From contig NZ_JBBOPI010000001.1 in NCBI RefSeq assembly GCF_038003525.1, forward strand, positions 2,347,001-2,411,000: 64,000 nucleotides of DNA, written 5' to 3'. The translations under genes and the position numbers were made by a program. Positions 56,727-64,000 of this stretch are shown here, in pieces. Under the pieces are notes generated by a model. It was not told where the DNA came from and did no database searches. It saw only the letters and a program-made list of their open reading frames with translations. This stretch comes from Solibacillus sp. FSL H8-0538 (GTDB taxonomy: Bacteria; Bacillota; Bacilli; Bacillales_A; Planococcaceae). Within the stretch, counting starts at the first letter, position 1; the number at the start of each line of letters is the position of its first letter.

Positions 56727-57848
56727 CTATTCACCTTTTAATTTTTTCTTAATTTTATCTAATAGTGAGCTTCCTTGTTCTTCAGGAATATCACCACTAA
56801 TTTCTGCAAATTCACGTAGTAAGTGCTTTTGTTTTTCAGTAAGCTTCGTTGGAGTTGCAACGTTTACGATTACATATTGGTGCCCCATACCGTAGCCGTG
56901 TACGTTTTTTACACCTTTATCTTTTAGACGGAATTGTGCGCCTGATTGTGTACCCGCCGGAATTTTTAATTTCACTTTTCCGTGCACTGTCGGTACTTCA
57001 ATTTCGTCCCCTAGTGCTGCTTGTGGGAAGGTTAATTTTAGCTCATACATAATATCGTCGCCGTCACGTTCGAAATACTCGTGCTTGCGAACATTAAATA
57101 CTATGTATAGGTCACCTGCTGGGCCGCCGTTGATACCTGGCTCCCCTTGACCTGATACGCGTAATTGTTGCCCATCATCAACACCAGCTGGGATGTTAAC
57201 TTTGATTTTCTTACGTTTTTGAACAGTTCCTGCACCGCGACAAGGTGTACATTTTTCAACGATAATTTTGCCTGCGCCACGACAGCTAGGACAAGATCGC
57301 TTATTCGTCATACGTCCAAACGGTGTATCCACAGCCTGGTTAATTTGTCCTGCACCGTTACATTGCGAACATGTTTGTGGGTTTGTTCCTGGTTTTGCAC
57401 CAGAACCATTACATGTGTCGCATTTCTCGTCTTTCGGAATTTCAATCTCTGTTTCTTTTCCGAAAACGGCTTCTTCAAAACTAATGTTCATGCGGAATTG
57501 TAGGTCGTCCCCTTTACGAGGTGCATTTGGATCTTGACGGCGTCCACTGCCACCAAAGAACGAGCTGAAAATATCTTCGAAGCCGCCAAAACCACCACCG
57601 TTGAAGCCTCCTCCACCAAAGCCAGCATTTGGATCTTCGTGACCGAATTGATCATAGCGCGCACGCTTTTGGTCGTCGCTCAATACTTCATAAGCTTCCG
57701 CAACTTCTTTAAACTTTTCATCAGCACCATCTTCTTTATTTAAATCTGGGTGGAATTGTTTTGATAATTTACGGTACGCTTTTTTAATTTCATCTTTACT
57801 TGCACTTTTTGAAATGCCAAGTACCTCATAATAATCGCGCTTACTCAT
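56727..57848 (-). CDS. dnaJ: Chaperone DnaJ
   Basis: A 373-residue Hsp40. J domain residues ~1-70 with HPD (FHPDLNK), a Gly/Phe region ([14 protein letters not shown]), four CxxCxGxG zinc repeats ([32 protein letters not shown]) and a C-terminal substrate domain. It stimulates DnaK ATPase. It is set apart from dnaK by a 233-bp spacer with hairpins and a possible promoter. Confidence 0.97.
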   Translation of the reverse strand: MSKRDYYEVLGISKSASKDEIKKAYRKLSKQFHPDLNKEDGADEKFKEVAEAYEVLSDDQKRARYDQFGHEDPNAGFGGGGFNGGGFGGFEDIFSSFFGGSGRRQDPNAPRKGDDLQFRMNISFEEAVFGKETEIEIPKDEKCDTCNGSGAKPGTNPQTCSQCNGAGQINQAVDTPFGRMTNKRSCPSCRGAGKIIVEKCTPCRGAGTVQKRKKIKVNIPAGVDDGQQLRVSGQGEPGINGGPAGDLYIVFNVRKHEYFERDGDDIMYELKLTFPQAALGDEIEVPTVHGKVKLKIPAGTQSGAQFRLKDKGVKNVHGYGMGHQYVIVNVATPTKLTEKQKHLLREFAEISGDIPEEQGSSLLDKIKKKLKGE

Positions 57849-57879
57849 TGTTCACTCTCCGCTCTTTCTACATAACGTC

Positions 57880-57889
57880 TATTGTAACA
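57880..57889 (-). promoter_or_regulatory. Possible extended -10 promoter of dnaJ
   Basis: On the minus strand TG-T-TACAAT (TACAAT at 57881-57886) lies 33 nt before the dnaJ ATG. A good -35 box is not evident. Confidence 0.35.
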
Positions 57890-57948
57890 TGATAAAAAAA
57901 TGATGTATGCCTAGCTTTTATACAAAATTATTTTTTTCGTCTATACAG

Positions 57949-57984
57949 TGAAAAAGTCAAAGCCGTCTATCCGGTCTTTGACTT
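57949..57984 (-). terminator. Terminator-like hairpin between dnaK and dnaJ
   Basis: AAGTCAAAG and CTTTGACTT arms with inner CCG/CGG, followed by T-rich sequence on the minus strand. It should cut part of the dnaK transcripts before dnaJ. Confidence 0.78.
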
Positions 57985-57985
57985 T

Positions 57986-58046
57986 GGTCCGACAGGATGT
58001 CGGTCAGACAACAGTTGCCGCAGAACGCGGCAAACTTAGGTTGTCT
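57986..58046. repeat. GC-rich hairpin pair after dnaK (R3 type)
   Basis: CCGAC-AGGAT-GTCGG (57989-58003; loop ATCCT on the other strand) and GCCGC-AGAAC-GCGGC (58017-58031) lying inside GACAAC/GTTGTC arms (58007-58045). The pattern matches the GC-rich hairpins at 34383 and 39633. Confidence 0.6.
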
Positions 58047-58081
58047 TCCTTAATGCTATTTTTGTAAAAAATGGTAGTAGA

Positions 58082-59971
<1,890 letters not shown>

Positions 59972-59974
59972 TTA

Positions 59975-60529
59975 TTATTCGTTTACAGAAACCATTGCTG
60001 GACGTAATACGCGGTCTTTTAATTTATAACCCTTTTGAAGCTCGCGTAATACAGTGCCCGCTTCTTTTTCACTATCCTGTTCTTGCATAACAGCTTGGTG
60101 AATATTTGGATCAAAGGACATGCCCTCTGCAGGGATCACCTCAAGGCCTTCACGATTTGTTGCTTCAAGGAGTTGCTTGAAAACCATTTCAACCCCTTTA
60201 TATAACGAAGCCGCTTCTTCAGACGCCACTTCAACTTGAAGTGCTCGGTCTAAATTATCAAGCACAGGTAATAGCTCCGTTAATAGGCTTTGTGCGCGGT
60301 ACTTTTCCGCAGCTTCGCGGTCCAGCTTGCTACGACGTGCTAAATTATCATAATCTGCACGTAAGCGTAAGTAACGAGCTTCCTCGTCCGCTAGCTTTGC
60401 TTCAAGCTCCCCGATTTTTGCTTCGTTTTCATCAACAACAACTTCTACTTGCTCTGTTGCTGTTTCAACTTCTTCTACAGTTGCTGTTACTTCTTCCACT
60501 ACTTCTTTGTTTTCTTTCACTTCAGACAC
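59975..60529 (-). CDS. grpE: Nucleotide exchange factor GrpE
   Basis: A 184-residue protein with a long acidic N-terminal region (residues ~1-55, Val/Glu/Thr-rich), a coiled coil (residues ~40-90) and the C-terminal beta domain ([39 protein letters not shown]). It releases ADP from DnaK. It is 12 nt after hrcA. Confidence 0.97.
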   Translation of the reverse strand: MSEVKENKEVVEEVTATVEEVETATEQVEVVVDENEAKIGELEAKLADEEARYLRLRADYDNLARRSKLDREAAEKYRAQSLLTELLPVLDNLDRALQVEVASEEAASLYKGVEMVFKQLLEATNREGLEVIPAEGMSFDPNIHQAVMQEQDSEKEAGTVLRELQKGYKLKDRVLRPAMVSVNE

Positions 60530-60541
60530 TAGTAATCCTCC

Positions 60542-61576
60542 TCATAGTGAATCATTGCGACCCTTCATAAAGGCGTGTGTTAAGCCCCTGCGCATCACAT
60601 CAAGAATTGTAACAACTCGTTGGTAATCCATGCGCGTTGGACCAATTATTGCAATTGATCCATGCTGCTCGTCACAGACTAAAAAAGATGCCGTAATAAC
60701 GCTACAATTTTCCATTGCTAAATGGTTATTTTCCGAACCAATTCGAATTTGAATCCCTGAACTGTCTGGTTGGAAAATCGATTGCAATTGGCTCTCCTTG
60801 TCCATCAAATCCATCAGCATTCGGACTTTATTTAAATCGTGGAACTCGGGTTGGTTGAACATATTTGTTTTACCACCGTAGTATATTTTACCTTCTGATT
60901 GATTCGTTGCAACAGTTAATAATGATTGAATAACTGATTCAGCCGTACTAACATGTTGCCTCAGTAAGGCGAGCGCTTCACTTTCAAGCTTCAAATGAAA
61001 CTCATGCAAGGAAACACCTGTTAGCCGGTCATTTAAAATATTTACCATTTTTTCAATGTCAGAAGGGCTAAAACCTGGTGGCAATGTTAATAGTCGATTT
61101 TCAACATGTCCATTGTCCGTCACGATTATTGCCACTGCGGTATGCTCCGTAAGTGGAACAATTTGAAACCTTTTCACCCGGTGTTTTTGTACATCGGGTC
61201 CAAGTAAAATTGTCGTGTACGTCGTCAGCTCCGATAAAATATTCGCAGATTCACGAATAATTTGCTCAGTCTCCACAATTTGTTTTTGGAAAATGGAATG
61301 GATTTGCTTGACTTCATTTGATGTTATAGTTTGAGGCTGTAATAAATGATCTACATAAAAACGATAACCTTTTTCGGACGGTACACGACCAGAAGATGTA
61401 TGCGTTTTTTCTATAAAGCCTAGTTCCTCTAAATCAGCCATTTCATTACGAATAGTAGCAGAACTAAAGGTAATTTCTTCTTTTTTCGAAATTTGACGCG
61501 ACCCTACTGGTTGAGCAGACGACACAAAATCATCTACTATTACTTGTAAAATTTGTAACTGCCGATTTGTTAACAT
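60542..61576 (-). CDS. hrcA: Heat-shock repressor HrcA
   Basis: A 344-residue repressor. N-terminal winged helix (LTNRQLQILQVIVDDFVSSAQPVGS, FSSATIRNEMADLEELG) and a GAF-like effector domain. It binds CIRCE, keeping the operon off until heat stress. ATG 61576 follows AGAGGTGATAACG; an ATG/TTG upstream at 61597 would start inside the CIRCE. First gene of hrcA-grpE-dnaK-dnaJ. Confidence 0.96.
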   Translation of the reverse strand: MLTNRQLQILQVIVDDFVSSAQPVGSRQISKKEEITFSSATIRNEMADLEELGFIEKTHTSSGRVPSEKGYRFYVDHLLQPQTITSNEVKQIHSIFQKQIVETEQIIRESANILSELTTYTTILLGPDVQKHRVKRFQIVPLTEHTAVAIIVTDNGHVENRLLTLPPGFSPSDIEKMVNILNDRLTGVSLHEFHLKLESEALALLRQHVSTAESVIQSLLTVATNQSEGKIYYGGKTNMFNQPEFHDLNKVRMLMDLMDKESQLQSIFQPDSSGIQIRIGSENNHLAMENCSVITASFLVCDEQHGSIAIIGPTRMDYQRVVTILDVMRRGLTHAFMKGRNDSL

Positions 61577-61590
61577 CGTTATCACCTCTG

Positions 61591-61617
61591 TTAGCACTCG
61601 GTAAGAAGGAGTGCTAA
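61591..61617. promoter_or_regulatory. CIRCE operator
   Basis: TTAGCACTC-N9-GAGTGCTAA is a perfect match to the CIRCE inverted repeat, immediately upstream of hrcA. Confidence 0.98.
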
Positions 61618-61627
61618 TACTATTATT

Positions 61628-61656
61628 AAATTAGCAAATCTCTAATTTTATGTCAA
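61628..61656 (-). promoter_or_regulatory. SigA promoter of the hrcA operon
   Basis: TTGACA (61651-61656), 17-nt spacer, TAATTT (61628-61633) on the minus strand; the CIRCE follows at the transcription start. Confidence 0.82.
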
Positions 61657-61665
61657 TGGAATCGC

Positions 61666-62811
61666 TCAATCTTCTAATAAAAAATGTTGAAAAACTTCAT
61701 TTCCGACAAATCGACCTTTTCGTGTAAGGCGAATTCCGACGTCATCTACTGAAATTAGCTTGGCCTTTTGTAACGTTTTTATAATTTCTCCGTATTTTTC
61801 ATGCATCGTTTGACCAAACTTTATTTCAAACTCTACATGCGTCACACCCGCTGTTTTTCGTAAGCCTAAAAACATTTGCTCTTCTAATTTTTCCTGGTCC
61901 GTTACTTCATGTGTAAAAATGAGCGGACGTTCACCACTCATAATCGCATCAATATATTTTTTAATTGGACCATGGTTAGAGTAACGTACACCTTGTAAAT
62001 AACCGTGTGCACCAGCGCCAAAACCCGCGTATTCATCATTATCCCAATAAATTTTATTATGTGTTGAAGCGTACCCTTCATGCGCAAAATTACTTATTTC
62101 GTATTGCCCCTTACCGTGAGCCGCCATCGTGTCCATTAATACGGCATACATATCTGCCTCTAAATCCTCTGTTGGCAAATGTAGCTTCCCCTTTGCATAT
62201 TGGATGTAGAAAATTGTTTTTGGCTCAACGATTAATGAATACGCTGAGTAATGTGGCAAGCCTAGTGCTAGTGCCTTATCTAAAGTATCCTTCCATTGCT
62301 CCATCGTTTGTCCAGGCAAGCCGTACATCAAATCGACACTAATGTTTTCGAAGCCGACACGTTTCGCATTTTCGATTGTTTCATACACATGCTCATTTGA
62401 GTGTGTTCGGCCGATTTTTTGTAGCAGCCCCTGATCAAATGACTGGACGCCCATACTTAGACGGTTTACCCCGCCATTATAAAGTGCCTGTAACTTTTCA
62501 ACTGTAAGCTCATCAGGGTTTGCTTCTGAGCTAAACTCTTTTAAGTTTGACATTGGAATATGTTTCGCAATATGCGCAAGTAATGTTGTAATTTGTTGTG
62601 GAGACAAGGAGGTTGGTGTGCCCCCACCTAAAAATATTGTTTCAATATTAGCAAATGCTTCTGGCATCAGAGCAACCGTTAGTTCGATTTCTCTACCAAG
62701 TGCCTCAATATATTCATCAACTGGCTGATTTTTAAAATACACTTTATTAAAATCACAGTAATTACAAATTTGATGACAAAAAGGAATGTGAATGTATACA
62801 CCTCTAGCCAT
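61666..62811 (-). CDS. hemW: Radical-SAM haem chaperone HemW
   Basis: A ~381-residue HemN-like protein. The radical SAM motif CHQICNYCDF (C-x3-C-x2-C) starts near residue 13, with GGGTPTSL, SSEANPDE and GVQSFDQ following. The N-terminal extension and cysteine found in true HemN are missing; hence HemW. ATG 62811 follows GGAAGTGG. The hrcA promoter lies within its downstream spacer. Confidence 0.92.
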   Translation of the reverse strand: MARGVYIHIPFCHQICNYCDFNKVYFKNQPVDEYIEALGREIELTVALMPEAFANIETIFLGGGTPTSLSPQQITTLLAHIAKHIPMSNLKEFSSEANPDELTVEKLQALYNGGVNRLSMGVQSFDQGLLQKIGRTHSNEHVYETIENAKRVGFENISVDLMYGLPGQTMEQWKDTLDKALALGLPHYSAYSLIVEPKTIFYIQYAKGKLHLPTEDLEADMYAVLMDTMAAHGKGQYEISNFAHEGYASTHNKIYWDNDEYAGFGAGAHGYLQGVRYSNHGPIKKYIDAIMSGERPLIFTHEVTDQEKLEEQMFLGLRKTAGVTHVEFEIKFGQTMHEKYGEIIKTLQKAKLISVDDVGIRLTRKGRFVGNEVFQHFLLED

Positions 62812-62911
62812 TAAAACCACTTCCTTTAAATAATTTAAACGCTTCTACGTCTATTACTTCCCTTATTGTAGCGTTTCTTTCGTAAAAAACAATTTTCTGC
62901 TATTTAAGAAA

Positions 62912-62994
62912 TTAGAAAGACACAACTCGCCCAAAATAGGGCGAGTTGATGTCCTTACTTATGTGGTTAAGAAAGTTATACTTTCTTAACCACT
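62912..62994. repeat. Double-hairpin repeat R1, copy E (most complete)
   Basis: First hairpin CAACTCGCCC / GGGCGAGTTG, with extra outer pairs GACA/TGTC, and second hairpin GTGGTTAAGAAAG / CTTTCTTAACCAC (13 bp, perfect, 62963-62993). Lies between hemW and the 63033 gene. Confidence 0.85.
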
Positions 62995-63025
62995 AAAAAA
63001 CCGTACTCTGCGTATGAGAGTACGG
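62994..63025 (-). terminator. Terminator of the 63033-63359 gene
   Basis: CCGTACTCT and AGAGTACGG arms, 7-nt loop, T run on the minus strand. Confidence 0.9.
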
Positions 63026-63032
63026 CAACATT

Positions 63033-63359
63033 TTATATTGAAAATACTGGTTCTTCTTTATTCAACATCATGACAAGATCGATAGCATTGAGCTCTGGTA
63101 ACTTCGCCGAGAAACGTTTTGCCTCAACCGTTGAATTAAACGGAAATGCATCCAGCTCTTTTATTACTTCATATTTATCGTCTATTAAACGCATTAAATA
63201 TAGTCGTACAGTTGGGCTGCATGTTTTTGATAAATCAAAGTTCTCACCCGCCATTAAAATACCGATATTTTCCGAATTTGGACTAATAATCGTATCAAGT
63301 GTATGTAGTTCGTCAAGAACAAACCACTCTGGCACATTGATTTCAATTTGCTTACTCAT
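63033..63359 (-). CDS. Hypothetical protein
   Basis: A 108-residue soluble protein (SKQIEINVPEWFVLDELHTLDTII … LPELNAIDLVMMLNKEEPVF). It has no signal or membrane segment and no recognised motif. ATG 63359 follows AGGGAGATGG. It stands alone between hemW and the gene-free right end, with its own terminator. The upstream 63360-64000 stretch is AT-rich, with short hairpin-like repeats (for example ATTTAGGGAACAAATTTG) and no clear gene. Confidence 0.7.
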   Translation of the reverse strand: MSKQIEINVPEWFVLDELHTLDTIISPNSENIGILMAGENFDLSKTCSPTVRLYLMRLIDDKYEVIKELDAFPFNSTVEAKRFSAKLPELNAIDLVMMLNKEEPVFSI

Positions 63360-64000
63360 AAAATCCATCTCCCTAACTGAAGTATTTTTTGCTCCATCAC
63401 ATAGGATGTAATTACTTGCTCGCTATAGTGATTGTCATATCTATCAAGATGCTTTTACGTGTATTGCTTATTTAGTACTTGTTTCAAATTTAGGGAACAA
63501 ATTTGTTTCTCTAAATCTAAATCCTAGATTCACTCGCCATAAACGGGCGATAAAACTCCAACACAATTGAAGTTTTACGTAACGTGCTAGGCACTAAAAA
63601 TAACAAGCATGTGAAGCTTCATAGCTACTAACATCATTTGTTAATATTAACACCATTTTACTACAATCATAAAATTATTAAAAGAACCAATATTAAAAAT
63701 ATTTTTATTATTCAGATATTCAAAATAGGTATTTATACTATTTTTTACCATATAATTATAAACTTCTTTTGCTACACCATTTAAGCTAACAATAATGGTT
63801 TTTGTTATAAACTTATGAAAAATAGTAAAAATAAAATCTTATAATTATTGAATTATGTATACATATCACAAAAATATTACATCGCACCATAATATTTTTT
63901 TCTTAAACATCAATTTATTTTTAGCATTCCACACAAAAAACAACCCTTTTTTTACCAAAAACCATTTTATGTAGCATATAACGCTATGCTAAGATACGAA

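Noticed and set aside
57165-57743. Plus-strand frames opposite dnaJ
   Set aside because: Cysteine-rich sequence there is the complement of the DnaJ zinc repeats, not a gene.
63360-64000. Search for a gene or CRISPR array at the right end
   Set aside because: No frame with a ribosome site and no regularly spaced repeats; only AT-rich sequence.

Overview
The window reads as a low-GC, Gram-positive, endospore-forming chromosome of the Bacillales. A Planococcaceae member (Solibacillus/Lysinibacillus-like) is the best guess. Support: the dnaG-rpoD pair, the hrcA-grpE-dnaK-dnaJ-prmA-rsmE-mtaB order, the floA-yqfC-yqfD-phoH-pgpH-ybeY-dgkA-cdd-era-recO order, sporulation genes yqfC/yqfD, a T-box in front of a single-chain glycyl-tRNA synthetase, strong Shine-Dalgarno sites and frequent TTG starts. 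The genus is inferred from gene order and protein style only. Most of the window is conserved core on the minus strand. The accessory parts are the cobalamin block (1-7.2 kb), an insertion sequence (20.1-21.5 kb), the oxidoreductase/Tat block (29.5-34.2 kb) and several repeat-rich spacers.

1-7.2 kb: a cobalamin riboswitch with a terminator precedes a class I ribonucleotide reductase large subunit that runs off the left edge. A second cobalamin riboswitch with its own terminator leads an eight-gene scavenging operon: adenosyltransferase-like protein, btuF, cobU, cobS, cobC, a short CobU-like protein, cblT and cblS. No cobT is present; the cblT/cblS pair implies lower-ligand supply by alpha-ribazole salvage. 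7.3-9.7 kb: a zur-znuB-znuC zinc-uptake operon with a recognisable promoter and Zur box.

9.8-26.3 kb: cell wall, DNA repair, RNA helicase, isoprenoid and tRNA modification genes, cccA, an acyl-CoA dehydrogenase, then rpoD-dnaG and yqfL-ccpN. An intact ISL3-type element with an exact 8-bp target duplication lies downstream of rpoD. 26.4-28.6 kb: T-box, glycyl-tRNA synthetase, a second copy of its 3' end, and a decayed gene. 29.5-34.2 kb: a Tat-signal gluconate-dehydrogenase-like small subunit, a GMC oxidoreductase, tatA and tatC form a self-contained export unit. One of two copies of an unrecognised ~130-bp conserved element stands in front of it; the other stands in front of the next gene.

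34.6-50.8 kb: a C39-like lipoprotein, asparagine synthetase, a TVP38-family protein, recO-era-cdd-dgkA-ybeY-pgpH-phoH-yqfD-yqfC, a lipoprotein, a small membrane protein, floA and the NfeD-type yqeZ. 51.6-63.4 kb: rpsU, deoC, a lipoprotein, mtaB, rsmE, prmA, dnaJ, dnaK, grpE, hrcA (with a perfect CIRCE operator), hemW and a small hypothetical gene. The last 640 bases are AT-rich and show no gene.

No tRNA, rRNA, CRISPR array or prophage was seen. The less explained material is intergenic: a double-hairpin repeat (five copies plus a fragment), a second repeat type (two copies), GC-rich hairpins with RTCCT-like loops, and the paired element at 29.5 and 33.5 kb.
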